Below the pieces are notes generated by a model. It was not told the DNA's origin. It searched no databases and saw only the letters and a program-made list of their open reading frames with translations. A program made the translations under genes and the position numbers. 64,000 nt of DNA, taken from positions 620,001 to 684,000 of the forward strand of contig NZ_LNTU01000001.1 in assembly GCF_001558695.1 (NCBI RefSeq), read 5' to 3'. This document shows positions 18,368 to 29,300 of this stretch, one piece after another. Numbering within the stretch: position 1 is the first letter of the stretch; each line of letters begins with the position of its first letter. This DNA is from Paramesorhizobium deserti. GTDB taxonomy: Bacteria > Pseudomonadota > Alphaproteobacteria > Rhizobiales > Rhizobiaceae.

Positions 18368-19221
18368 TCCAGCCGCTGCTTCTCGTCGTCGCCATCGGGC
18401 TCGTCGCCTGGTTTTCGGTGAGAAGCCTCGCGGGCCTGCGGCTTGCCTCGCCGCGCGGGCAACGGCTCGTCGATCTCGCCATTCCCATCCTTTTCGGCAT
18501 CTGGCTGCTGGTGCTGTGGGAACTGATTGTCCGCGCCTTCGAGATCCCGTCCGTGCTCCTGCCGGCGCCATCGATGATATGGGCGCGCATCGCCTCGTCG
18601 GTGCCGACGCTTTGGGCCGATTTCCGCCAGACCTATCTCAAGGCCGTGCTGGCCGGCTATGCGCTCGGCTGCGGGCTGGGCTTCATCACCGCCATCATCG
18701 TCGACCGGGTGCCGTTCCTGCGCAAGGGGCTGTTGCCGATCGGCAATCTCGTCGCCGCCCTCCCCGTCGTCGGCATCGCGCCGATCATGGTGATGTGGTT
18801 CGGCTTCGACTGGCCGTCCAAGGCGGCCGTTGTCATCATCATGACCTTCTTCCCGATGCTGGTGAACACGGTGGCGGGGCTCGCCGCCTCGGGCGACATG
18901 GAGCGCGATCTGATGCGCACCTATGGCTCGAATTATTGGCAAACGCTCCTGAAGCTCCGCCTGCCCGCGGCGATGCCTTTCATCTTCAATGCGCTGAAGA
19001 TCAACTCGACGCTGGCGCTTATCGGCGCCATCGTGGCGGAGTTCTTCGGCACGCCGATCGTCGGCATGGGCTTCCGCATATCGGCGGAGATCGGGCGGAT
19101 GAATGTGGACATGGTCTGGGCGGAGATCTTCGTCGCCGCTCTTGCCGGCTCGCTTTCCTACGGACTGATCGCGCTTGTCGAGCGCGCCGTCACATTCTGG
19201 CATCCGTCATACAGGACATAA
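18364..19221 (+). CDS. ABC transporter permease (pyrimidine-locus importer, subunit 2)
   Basis: This is a second permease of the same family, 285 residues. It carries the EAA-type loop RTYGSNYWQTLLKLRLPAAM and about six or seven hydrophobic helices, starting with LLLVVAIGLVAWFSV. Two non-identical permeases with one ATPase suggest a heterodimeric channel. The start is set by the ATGA overlap with the first permease. The binding-protein gene follows after 53 bases. Confidence 0.9.
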   Translation: MIQPLLLVVAIGLVAWFSVRSLAGLRLASPRGQRLVDLAIPILFGIWLLVLWELIVRAFEIPSVLLPAPSMIWARIASSVPTLWADFRQTYLKAVLAGYALGCGLGFITAIIVDRVPFLRKGLLPIGNLVAALPVVGIAPIMVMWFGFDWPSKAAVVIIMTFFPMLVNTVAGLAASGDMERDLMRTYGSNYWQTLLKLRLPAAMPFIFNALKINSTLALIGAIVAEFFGTPIVGMGFRISAEIGRMNVDMVWAEIFVAALAGSLSYGLIALVERAVTFWHPSYRT

Positions 19222-19274
19222 GAACACGGACTCCGTTCACATAAGGCGGAGCCGCCAACCAGAGGAGAACCGCA

Positions 19275-20262
19275 ATGAAAAGAACAATCGCACTATCGCT
19301 CGGGCTTGCAATGACACTGACGGCGGGCACGGCGCTCGCAGCCGACAAGCTGACGCTGCAGCTCAAATGGGTGACGCAGGGCCAGTTCGCCGGCTACTAC
19401 GTCGCCAAGGACAAGGGCTTTTATGAGGCGGAGGGTCTCGATGTCGAAATCAAGCCGGGCGGCCCGGATGTCGCCCCGCCGCAGGTGATCGCCGGTGGCG
19501 GGGGCCGACGTGATCGTCGACTGGATGCCCTCCGCGCTCGCCACCCGCGAAAAGGGCGTGCCGCTCGTCAACATCGCCCAGCCGTTCAAACGCTCCGGCA
19601 TGATGCTGACCTGCCGCAAGGAGACCGGCATCACCAAACCCGAGGATTTCAAGGGCAAGACGCTCGGCGTCTGGTTCGGCGGCAATGAATATCCCTTCCT
19701 CTCCTGGATGAACCATCTCGGCATCAAGACCGATGGCGGACCGGAAGGCGTGACCGTCCTGAAACAGGGCTTCAATGTCGATCCGCTGATCCAGAAGCAG
19801 GCCGACTGCATCTCCACCATGACCTATAATGAATACTGGCAGGTGATCGACGCCGGCATTCCGGAGGACCAGCTCGTCGTCTTCAAATATGAGGATCAGG
19901 GCGTGGCGACGCTGGAGGACGGGCTTTACGTGCTCGAAAAGAGCCTGGACGACCCGGCTATGGTGGACAAGCTCGCCCGCTTCGTCAAAGCCTCGATGAA
20001 GGGCTGGGACTATACGAGGGAAAACCCGGACGAGGCAGCGGAGATCGTGCTCGACAACGATGCCTCGGGCGCACAGACCGAGAAGCACCAGAAGCGGATG
20101 GTGGGCGAGATCAACAAGCTGACCGAAGGCTCCGACGGCAAGCTCGACGTCGCCGCTGCCGACCGGACGGTGGAAACGCTGATGAGCGGCGGCTCCGACC
20201 CCGTGATCACGAAAAAGCCGGAAGGCGCCTGGACCACCAAGGTGATGGACGCGGTCAAGTAA
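19275..20262 (+). pseudogene. ABC transporter substrate-binding protein (NMT1/THI5-like), frameshifted
   Basis: The start has AGGAGAACCGCA upstream and encodes a signal peptide (MKRTIALSLGLAMTLTAGTA, cleavage after ALAA) followed by DKLTLQLKWVTQGQFAGYYV, a typical NMT1-domain beginning. At 19500-19504 a run of five G shifts the frame by +1. Removing one G restores PQVIAGGGADVIVDWMPSAL and a continuous protein of about 328 residues ending at 20262. The second part is fully open and well conserved in style, so the lesion is either recent or a sequencing error. It is distantly related to the ThiY homologue at 61789. The cognate ligand is probably a pyrimidine, from context. Confidence 0.88.
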
Positions 20263-20420
20263 GAAAAAACCTGTCCATCCCCTCGTCCTTCGAAGCTTCT
20301 TCGGAAACATACGCGATGCTGCGCTCGGCCTGAAAAGCCGGCGTTGAAGGTGCATTCCCCAAAAACGTCGTGGCAACCTTTGAGACGCAAGTGGTCTCCG
20401 GGGGAACCTTCGGGGATGCG

Positions 20421-20449
20421 TTGACATTGGCGGGATCGCTCTGCAAGAT
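20421..20449 (+). promoter_or_regulatory. Candidate promoter of thiC
   Basis: TTGACA at 20421-20426 is followed 17 bases later by CAAGAT (20444-20449). The -35 box is ideal and the -10 box is weak. Transcription would begin about 7 bases on, at the 5' edge of the TPP riboswitch. Confidence 0.45.
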
Positions 20450-20457
20450 GACGTCTT

Positions 20458-22465
<2,008 letters not shown>

Positions 22466-22519
22466 GCAACGACCCCTTACACACCCTATGCGAAAAGCTC
22501 GAATGACGTGAATTCGATA

Positions 22520-22564
22520 CCTTGCAGCGCCTTGCGTCTCGATCGGACGCACGGCGCTGCAAGG
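22520..22564. repeat. 45-bp near-perfect palindrome between thiC and the RND gene
   Basis: Two 19-base arms beginning CCTTGCAGCGCC pair with one mismatch around a 7-base loop TCGATCG. It lies between convergent genes, so it may terminate both. There is no T-run, and the sequence resembles a dispersed rhizobial palindromic repeat. Confidence 0.7.
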
Positions 22565-22659
22565 CTATTCGACATTCAGATCAGCGACTGGTGCACGCCG
22601 GGTGGCGAGGCTTCTCGGCTGATCTGCGTGAATGCGGCATCAGCCTTGGACATGCCGCG

Positions 22660-25600
22660 CTACTCCGCCGGCGAAGGCCTTTGCGCTGCCTGCTCCAGCT
22701 CGCGCTGCAGACGGGCGTGCTCTTCGGCCTTCGGCTTGGTGAAACGGCCGAGCAAGAGATAGGCGACGGGCGTGACATAGAGCGTCGCTATGGTGGCAAG
22801 GCCGAGGCCGCCGACGATGACCCAGCCAAGTGCGATACGCGCCTCAGCGCCGGCGCCGCTCGCCAGGACCAGTGGCACGCCACCGAGCACGGCGCAGATC
22901 ATGGTCATCGTCACCGGACGCAGGCGGATATTCGCCGCTTCCTCGATCGCCTCGCGCACGCTCAGTCCCTTGTCTCGCAGCTGATCGGCAAACTCGACGA
23001 TGAGAATGCCGTTCTTGGCCATGATGCCGACAAGGAGAACGAGGCCTATCTGGCTGTAGACGTTAAGGCTCGTTCCGGTCATCAGCATGGCGAAGACGGC
23101 GCAGCCGAGGCCGAGCGGCACGGTGGCCATGACGATGAGCGCGCTGATGAAGCTTTCGAACTGGGCCGCCAGGACGAGCAGGATGATGACGATGGCGAAA
23201 CCGAAGGTGATCGCAAGACCGTGCGAGGTTTCGCCCAGCGTCTGCGCTTCCGCCAGCGGGATGATACGCGCGCCGGAAGGCAGGAAGGGCGCGGCGATCT
23301 CCTGCGCGGCCTCATAGGCATTGCCGAGCGCAAAGTCCGGCCTCAGGCCCGAGGTGATGGCGACGGAGCGCATCCGCTGCTCGCGATCGAGTTGCGGCGG
23401 AACGGCTTTCTCGACCACTGTGGCGATGGAGGACATCGGGACATAGCGGCCGTCACCCGTCTTCATGAAGATATTCTCAAGATCGGTCGGATCGTTGATC
23501 GGGTTCGTCGTGGAGACTAGCTTCACATCGAAACTGCGATCGCCGATATAGACGGAGCCGATCTTGCGCCCGTCGAGAACGGACTGGATGGCGTTGGCGA
23601 GCCCGGTGATGTCGATGCCGAGGTCGGAGGCGCGCTCGCGGTTGATATCGACGGAAAGCTGCGGCTGCGTCGGCTCGACCGAAAGGCGCGGCTGCTGGAA
23701 ACGAGGGTCCTTTTCCATCGCCGCGACGACATTCTGCGCCGCTGCCTGGAGCTTCTCGTAATCATTGCCGACGATCGCGAATTGCAGCCCATTGCCGGCG
23801 CCGCGGATACCGAGGCTGTTCGGCTGGGCGGCGAAGATGCGTATGCCGGTGATGGGCTCCAACCTCTTCTGCACGTCGGCCATGATCTCCTGCTGAGTGC
23901 GGCTGCGCTCGTTCCAGGGCGCAAGCCGCAGAACGGCGAAGCCGTTATTCGATGTGCCACCACTACCGGCAATGGCGAAGATACTATCGATTTCGCCGGA
24001 ATCGCGCAGCGGCTGAAGCAGCGCTTCGATACGGTCGATCTGCGATTGCAGGAATTCGATGCTGATGCCCTGCGGCCCATTCAGGCGCAGGAAGGCGATG
24101 GAACGATCCTCGGTCGGCGTCAGTTCCTGGCGGATGAGCCCGTAAGCGCCATAGGAGGCGGCAGCGAAGAGGAGCGCCGCAATGACGACGATCAGCGGAG
24201 CCGAGAGGCAGGCATGGAGGCTCGCCCGGTAGAGGCGGGCAAGCAGACCACCGAAGCGCCTTATGGCGCCGGGTGAATGATCGATGTCTTCATGATGGAC
24301 GGCGGCTTCGGTGAGGAAGCGCGAGGCAAGCATGGGGCAGAGCGTCAGCGCGACAACGGAGGAAAGCAGAACCGCCATCGCCAAGACAAAGCCGAATTCG
24401 CGGAAGAGCCCGCCCGTCTGCCCCGGCAGGAACGAGATCGGCACGAAGACGGCGACGAGCGTCAGCGTCGTGGCGATGACGGCGAAGAACACCTCCTCGG
24501 TGCCGAGCACGGCGGCGGCGCGCGGTCCCATGCCAAGGTTACGGCGGCGCACGATATTTTCGAGCACAACGATGGCGTCATCCACCACGAGGCCGGTAGC
24601 GAGCACGAGCGCCAGGAGCGTCAGGATGTTGATCGAAAAGCCCGCGAGATAGATGGCGGCGACCGTGCCTATCAACGCGACCGGCAGGGAGATAGCGGGG
24701 ATCAGCGTGGCACGGATATCCCAGAGGAACAGGAAGATGATCGCCACCACGATCAGCACGGAGGCGATGAGCGCGATCTCGACCTCATGGATCGCGCCGT
24801 TGATGAAAGTGGCGTCATCGCTGGTAATGCGCAGTTCGACGCCTTGCGGCAGGTTGCTCTGCAGCCTGTCGACCGCGGCACGAATGCCTGTGGAGATTTC
24901 CAACGTGTTCGACTGCGCCTGCCGGATGATGCCGAGACCGATCGCGGAGCGGCCATTGGCCCGCACGGAGGAGGATTCGATATCAGGCCCCAGCGTCACA
25001 TTGGCGACATCGCCTACCTTGGTGTGGCCGTTGATGAAGATATTCTCGAAGGCCTCGGGCGTCGTGATCGTGGCCGCGGCGCGTACGACGATCGATTGGT
25101 CGTTGCTCTTCAGCGAGCCCGCGGGGGTATCGAGCGCCATGGTGGACAGGGCATTGGTGACATCGGCGATGGTGAGGCCATAGCTCGCAAGCTTGGCCTG
25201 ATCGATATCGATGCGGAAAATCTTGTCGCGCTCGCCGAACACCTGCACGTCGGCGACGCCGGGAACGGCGGCGAGGACGTCCTGTATCTCGTCCTCGACC
25301 AGCACCGTCATGTCCTGGACGGGCATGGTGTTGGACATGACCGCAAGCCGTACCACCGGATCGGAATTGGGATCGGCCTTGATGATGCGCGAGGCGTCCG
25401 CTTCCTCAGGGACATCGTTAGCGACGCGCGAAATGGCGTCGCGCATATCGGCTGCGGCGACATTCAGATCGACGCCGTCGTTGAACTCGACCGTCACGCG
25501 GCTGCGCCCGAATGACGAGGTGGACGAGATCGACTTCACGCCGGAGACGCGCGCCACGGCGTTTTCCAGAACCTGCGTCAGCTCGCGGTCGATGGTTTCC

Positions 25601-25815
25601 GCCGACGCGCCATCGAATGTGGTGCTGATCGAGACCACCGGGCGATCGACATCCGGCAGCTCGCGGATGCTGACGCCGGTAAAGGCGGCAAGGCCGGCGA
25701 CGACGATCAGGACATTGATGACGAAGGCGAAAACCGGGCGACGAACGAAAAGCGCGGTGAAACCACCTTCATTGGAAACCGGGGAAGCCGGAGGGGCGGA
25801 GGGGCGATCATTCAT
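22660..25815 (-). CDS. RND efflux transporter permease (HAE1/AcrB-like)
   Basis: This 1051-residue inner-membrane proton-driven pump subunit has the N-terminal cytoplasmic-to-TM1 pattern (FVRRPVFAFVINVLIVVAGL), two large periplasmic loops and twelve predicted membrane helices. The proton-relay aspartates in TM4 (GLVVDDAIVVLENI) are present, as is the TM10-11 loop GIMAKNGILIVEFA. It would export hydrophobic toxic compounds together with the adaptor encoded 7 bases upstream. No outer-membrane TolC-type gene is adjacent, so a TolC from elsewhere is assumed. Substrates cannot be predicted. Confidence 0.94.
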   Translation of the reverse strand: MNDRPSAPPASPVSNEGGFTALFVRRPVFAFVINVLIVVAGLAAFTGVSIRELPDVDRPVVSISTTFDGASAETIDRELTQVLENAVARVSGVKSISSTSSFGRSRVTVEFNDGVDLNVAAADMRDAISRVANDVPEEADASRIIKADPNSDPVVRLAVMSNTMPVQDMTVLVEDEIQDVLAAVPGVADVQVFGERDKIFRIDIDQAKLASYGLTIADVTNALSTMALDTPAGSLKSNDQSIVVRAAATITTPEAFENIFINGHTKVGDVANVTLGPDIESSSVRANGRSAIGLGIIRQAQSNTLEISTGIRAAVDRLQSNLPQGVELRITSDDATFINGAIHEVEIALIASVLIVVAIIFLFLWDIRATLIPAISLPVALIGTVAAIYLAGFSINILTLLALVLATGLVVDDAIVVLENIVRRRNLGMGPRAAAVLGTEEVFFAVIATTLTLVAVFVPISFLPGQTGGLFREFGFVLAMAVLLSSVVALTLCPMLASRFLTEAAVHHEDIDHSPGAIRRFGGLLARLYRASLHACLSAPLIVVIAALLFAAASYGAYGLIRQELTPTEDRSIAFLRLNGPQGISIEFLQSQIDRIEALLQPLRDSGEIDSIFAIAGSGGTSNNGFAVLRLAPWNERSRTQQEIMADVQKRLEPITGIRIFAAQPNSLGIRGAGNGLQFAIVGNDYEKLQAAAQNVVAAMEKDPRFQQPRLSVEPTQPQLSVDINRERASDLGIDITGLANAIQSVLDGRKIGSVYIGDRSFDVKLVSTTNPINDPTDLENIFMKTGDGRYVPMSSIATVVEKAVPPQLDREQRMRSVAITSGLRPDFALGNAYEAAQEIAAPFLPSGARIIPLAEAQTLGETSHGLAITFGFAIVIILLVLAAQFESFISALIVMATVPLGLGCAVFAMLMTGTSLNVYSQIGLVLLVGIMAKNGILIVEFADQLRDKGLSVREAIEEAANIRLRPVTMTMICAVLGGVPLVLASGAGAEARIALGWVIVGGLGLATIATLYVTPVAYLLLGRFTKPKAEEHARLQRELEQAAQRPSPAE

Positions 25816-25822
25816 CGCGGGC

Positions 25823-27010
25823 TCATCCGGCTCGATTTATGGGAGAGCCAAGGGGCTTTACTTCCGAGCCCTCGGGCGCGCCGCTCTCATCCCTCGTCAT
25901 ACGGACCGGGTTGCCGGCGCGCACGCTCTGCACACCCTGCGTGACGATCATGTCGCCTTCATGCACCTGCGCATCGACCAGAACGCTGGCGGTGTTGCGC
26001 TGGATGATCTGCACGGGAACCTTCTCGGCCACGCCGTCGACGACACGCCAGACATAGGCGCCGTCCGCACTCCATTGGATAGCCAGCGGATCGACCGATG
26101 GATAGCTATCGCCGGGGAAAAGGATCGTCACCTCGAAGGACATGCCGGCGCGCAGCATATCCCTGGGATTGGCGATCCCTGCGCGCACGCGCAGTGTCCG
26201 GCTCGCAGCGTCGATCATATTGTCGACGGCGCTGATCTTGCCCTCGAAAACCTGCCCCGGCATGGCGATGGCCGTGGCGGTGAGCGGCTGGCCGACCTTG
26301 ATCTGCGGCGCATAGCGCTCCGGCACCCAGATATCGATCAGGATCTGCGACCGGTCATCGATGGTGGCGATCGAGGTCTGCGTGGTGACGAAATTGCCGG
26401 CATTGACCGGCAGGATGCCGATGATGCCTGAGATCGGCGCGGTCACCGTCCGACGGCTGAGCGCAAGGCTGGCCTCCTCCTGAGCAAGCTTGGCGTTGGC
26501 GACGGCGAGCTGCGCATCGACCATCTGCACCTCGGTGGCCGTATTGGTCGAGCGCAGCGTGGTGATGCGGCGCAAGGTGTTTTCGGCATTCTGCAGGGCG
26601 ATCTTCGCCTTGTCGGCGGCGATCTGCTCGTTTTCGGCATCGAGCTGGGCGATAGGCTCGCCCGCCTTTACCCGCGCTCCGGCCTTGACCAGAAGCTTGG
26701 TCATCATGCCGCTTGTAAAGGGCGTCACTGAAACCGTCTCCAGCGCGCGGCCCGTGCCGATGGCGGTCAGCCGGTTGTTGATCGTTTCGCGTCCCGCGGG
26801 CTCGGCCACAACCAGCGTGGCAGGCCTGGAGCCACCATTGCGCTCGGCGTCTTCCTGCCGGCTTGCAGTCTGCGGCGCAGATCTCTGCGGCAGCCAGTCG
26901 ATACCGACGCGCGCGAGAACCTGATTTGCGCCGGGGTAGAAATAGGCCCAGCCGGCGAGAGCAGCCAGAAGGAGAAATACAGTCAGGACCAGCTGTTTCC
27001 AGACTTTCAT
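25823..27010 (-). CDS. RND efflux periplasmic adaptor (membrane fusion protein)
   Basis: The 395-residue adaptor has an N-terminal membrane anchor (MKVWKQLVLTVFLLLAALAG), a lipoyl/barrel-sandwich hybrid segment (VKAGARVKAGEPIAQLDAEN), a coiled-coil hairpin of about 70 residues and a beta-barrel (IDIWVPERYAPQIKVGQPL). It links the RND pump to the outer-membrane channel. The ATG has CCGGAGTGG upstream; the eleven extra upstream codons are not needed. It is the first gene of the two-gene efflux operon. No local regulator was seen. Confidence 0.92.
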   Translation of the reverse strand: MKVWKQLVLTVFLLLAALAGWAYFYPGANQVLARVGIDWLPQRSAPQTASRQEDAERNGGSRPATLVVAEPAGRETINNRLTAIGTGRALETVSVTPFTSGMMTKLLVKAGARVKAGEPIAQLDAENEQIAADKAKIALQNAENTLRRITTLRSTNTATEVQMVDAQLAVANAKLAQEEASLALSRRTVTAPISGIIGILPVNAGNFVTTQTSIATIDDRSQILIDIWVPERYAPQIKVGQPLTATAIAMPGQVFEGKISAVDNMIDAASRTLRVRAGIANPRDMLRAGMSFEVTILFPGDSYPSVDPLAIQWSADGAYVWRVVDGVAEKVPVQIIQRNTASVLVDAQVHEGDMIVTQGVQSVRAGNPVRMTRDESGAPEGSEVKPLGSPINRAG

Positions 27011-27379
27011 CGGCCACTCCGGTTGTGGGGACGCATAGGGCAACGCAACGCGTCGCCATCCAATTCGGCGCTGGCAATCATACTTCCAAAATTCGGTAGG
27101 GGATATGCGGTAAATGGCAGGGAAATTAATAGAGTATGATCGTGATCAATCAAGGGGCGCGGCCTTCTCTCATCGGTCGGAGCCTCATGGCAGCCTCGTT
27201 CAAATCATTCTGGGGCCGGGGCAATGTGACGGCAGCGACCCGACGCGTCCAATTAAATTTATGTAATCAAACGCCGCAGCCAAAGAAGCCCCTTGATATT
27301 GCTCATATAGTATGACTTTTAGATGCGCGACATGATAGGGCACCCGAAAGGGCGATAGCCGCGAAATTGGGAGGATGAT
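27011..27379. other. Intergenic region between the efflux operon and gguC
   Basis: These 369 bases hold no convincing gene. Two copies of the hexamer GTATGA in AT-rich surroundings occur at 27134-27139 and 27310-27315. A similar site precedes the sugar-binding protein gene at 34232. They are candidate operators for the GntR/FCD regulator encoded at 28438-29211. GGGAGG at 27369-27374 is the ribosome binding site of gguC. Confidence 0.5.
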
Positions 27380-28372
27380 GTGAATCTGGTTCAACTGGTC
27401 AGCGAAAAGGGCAAGAGACAGGTTGCGGCGCGGACGGAAGACGGCTTCCGGGTGGTCCGCCGTACCCGTTCGGTGCTGGAACTCGCCCATGCGGCAATCG
27501 ATGCCGGCACGACGGTTGCCGCCGTCGCCGAAGAACGCGGTCTCGGCAAGGCGGTCGACGTGGACGCCGCTTATAATGAAGGACGCCTGCTGCCGCCGAT
27601 CGATGCGCCCGATCCGGCCCATATCCATCTGACCGGAACCGGCCTCACACATCTCGGCTCCGCTGCGACGCGCGACGCCATGCACAAGAAGGTTTCGGCT
27701 GAGAAAGAGGAAAACCTCACCGACTCCATGAAGATGTTTCAGATGGGGCTCGAGGCGGGCAAGCCCGAAAAGGGTAAGACCGGCGTCCAGCCCGAATGGT
27801 TCTACAAGGGCAATGGCACGATGCTGGTCGCGCCCGGCGCCGCGCTCCTGTCACCGGCCTTTGCCGACGATGGCGGCGAGGAACCCGAGATCGCCGGCAT
27901 CTATGTGATCGGCCCCGATGGTACGCCTTTCCGGCTCGGCTTCGCGCTTGCCAACGAGTTTTCCGACCACATCATGGAGCGGGTCAACTATCTCTACCTC
28001 GCCCATTCGAAGCTGCGCCCCTGCGCCATCGGACCGGAACTTCGGACAGGCAAGCTGCCGGCCCATGTCAGCGGCACGTCACGCATATTGCGCAAGGGCA
28101 AGACGCTCTGGGAAAAGCCGTTCCTTTCGGGCGAGGACAACATGTCCCACACCGTCGCCAATCTGGAGCACCATCACTTCAAATATGAGGTGTTCCGCCA
28201 GCCGGGCGATATCCACATCCACATGTTCGGCACGGCGACGCTTTCCTTCGCCGACGGCATCCGCACCGAGCCGGGCGATGTCTTCGAGATAGAAGCCGGC
28301 GAATTCGGCCTGCCGCTGCGCAACCCCTTGCGCAATTCCAAGGCGGAGAAGGTGAAGATCAAGGCGCTTTAA
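27380..28372 (+). CDS. gguC: GguC/AraD1-family protein
   Basis: This 330-residue protein of the GguC family is distantly related to fumarylacetoacetate hydrolases. The central FAH-like part contains EPEIAGIYVIGPDGTPFRLGF and EFSDHIMERVNYLYLAHSKL. The C-terminal half has VANLEHHHFKYEVFRQPGDI and an HIHMFGTATLSF stretch. In Agrobacterium gguC accompanies sugar ABC transporter genes (chvE-gguAB). Here it lies next to a GntR regulator and a YtfQRT-type importer, consistent with catabolism of a sugar acid. It starts at GTG, immediately after GGGAGG. The reaction is not established. Confidence 0.85.
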   Translation: MNLVQLVSEKGKRQVAARTEDGFRVVRRTRSVLELAHAAIDAGTTVAAVAEERGLGKAVDVDAAYNEGRLLPPIDAPDPAHIHLTGTGLTHLGSAATRDAMHKKVSAEKEENLTDSMKMFQMGLEAGKPEKGKTGVQPEWFYKGNGTMLVAPGAALLSPAFADDGGEEPEIAGIYVIGPDGTPFRLGFALANEFSDHIMERVNYLYLAHSKLRPCAIGPELRTGKLPAHVSGTSRILRKGKTLWEKPFLSGEDNMSHTVANLEHHHFKYEVFRQPGDIHIHMFGTATLSFADGIRTEPGDVFEIEAGEFGLPLRNPLRNSKAEKVKIKAL

Positions 28373-28390
28373 GCGCCGATCGGCACATTC

Positions 28391-28422
28391 TTGTCGTCCT
28401 CGCCACAAGGCGAGGATGACAA
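28391..28422. repeat. Hairpin at the gguC 3' end
   Basis: TTGTCGTCCTCGCC pairs with GGCGAGGATGACAA (one mismatch) around ACAA. It lies between convergent gguC and the GntR gene. It resembles the GTCATCCTCGGG family at 33168-33202 and probably terminates transcription. Confidence 0.65.
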
Positions 28423-28437
28423 ACGCGCTACGCGATT

Positions 28438-29211
28438 TTATACCCTCTCGCCCGCAAGGCTGCTCTTCTCCCGTTCAGCCTGCGCGACGCGCTCCGCGCC
28501 CTCGAAGATGACGAGCCGCATGGCGGTGCGAGCGGCCTCCGGATCCTGCCTGGCGATGGCGTCGGCAATGGCGCGATGCTTCTTGGCGGACGCCACGTGC
28601 CGTTCCGGGTCGGGAATGGGAGAACTTAATGTGAAGGCGGTGACCAGCGCCACCTCGATAAGCCCGCTGAGCGAGCGCATGAACGGATTGCCGGATGCTT
28701 CCGCAATCGTCAGGTGGAACTGCAGATCGCTATGGACGAAATCCTGCGCCGTATCGCTGCGGTCGCCCATGCGGTCGACCCAGCGGTAGAGCTCGGCAAG
28801 CTGCTTTTCGGTGCGCCTTTCCGCGGCGAGCGCGGCCGCTTCGGGCTCCAGCGCCAATCGCATCTCGGCCAGGCTCTCCATGAATTTCAGATCGACGCCC
28901 GCTTCGAAATGCCAGATCAGGATATCGGGATCGAACAGGTTCCATTGCGAGCGTTCACGCACCCGGGTGCCGATCTTGGCCTTGGGCTGGATCAGCCCCT
29001 TGGCGGCAAGCGTCTTCAGCGCCTCGCGCAGAACGGTGCGCGAAACACGGAAACGCTCCAGAAGCTCAGCGTCACCGGGCAGGATGCTGTTCTCGGCATA
29101 AAGCCCCTTGACGATGCCGAGCCCCAGATCATGCATGACATGCGCATGGTGGGTGCGCGACTGCGCCGACGAGCTGAAATCATACTGGCCAAGCTGCATC
29201 TTGTTGGTCAC
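28438..29211 (-). CDS. GntR-family regulator with FCD ligand domain
   Basis: The 257-residue protein has an N-terminal winged HTH (GIVKGLYAENSILPGDAELLERFRVSRTVLREALKTL, about residues 33-70, broken here only for reading) and an all-helical FCD domain. Metal/ligand residues are in HSDLQFHLTIAEASGN and AKKHRAIADAI. FCD regulators such as DgoR and UxuR typically sense sugar acids. It lies between gguC and the sugar importer, which it probably controls. The start is GTG with AAGGAG upstream; the in-frame ATG four codons later lacks this site. Confidence 0.9.
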   Translation of the reverse strand: MTNKMQLGQYDFSSSAQSRTHHAHVMHDLGLGIVKGLYAENSILPGDAELLERFRVSRTVLREALKTLAAKGLIQPKAKIGTRVRERSQWNLFDPDILIWHFEAGVDLKFMESLAEMRLALEPEAAALAAERRTEKQLAELYRWVDRMGDRSDTAQDFVHSDLQFHLTIAEASGNPFMRSLSGLIEVALVTAFTLSSPIPDPERHVASAKKHRAIADAIARQDPEAARTAMRLVIFEGAERVAQAEREKSSLAGERV

Positions 29212-29236
29212 CCGGTGCTCCTTGCTTAATTTTGCA

Positions 29237-29300
29237 GCATGATCTTATCCGAAAAATCCACAATTTTTTGCTGCCGCTGACCTTCGGTTCAGGATCATGC
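29237..29300. repeat. Diverged GCATGATC-type palindromic repeat
   Basis: GCATGATC (29237-29244) and GATCATGC (29293-29300) bound a 64-base element containing TTATCCGAAAA and GGTTC. It matches the outer arms of the element at 37184-37226 and is probably a decayed copy. It lies between the GntR gene and the distal permease gene. Confidence 0.65.

Noticed and set aside
19275-19688. Complete 137-residue protein from the first frame of the binding-protein gene
   Set aside because: After about residue 75 it is out-of-frame sequence rich in Arg and His. It is better described as a frameshifted NMT1-type gene.
22466-22659. Small gene between thiC and the RND permease gene
   Set aside because: The segment is dominated by a 45-bp palindrome, and the short frames have no ribosome binding site or family match.
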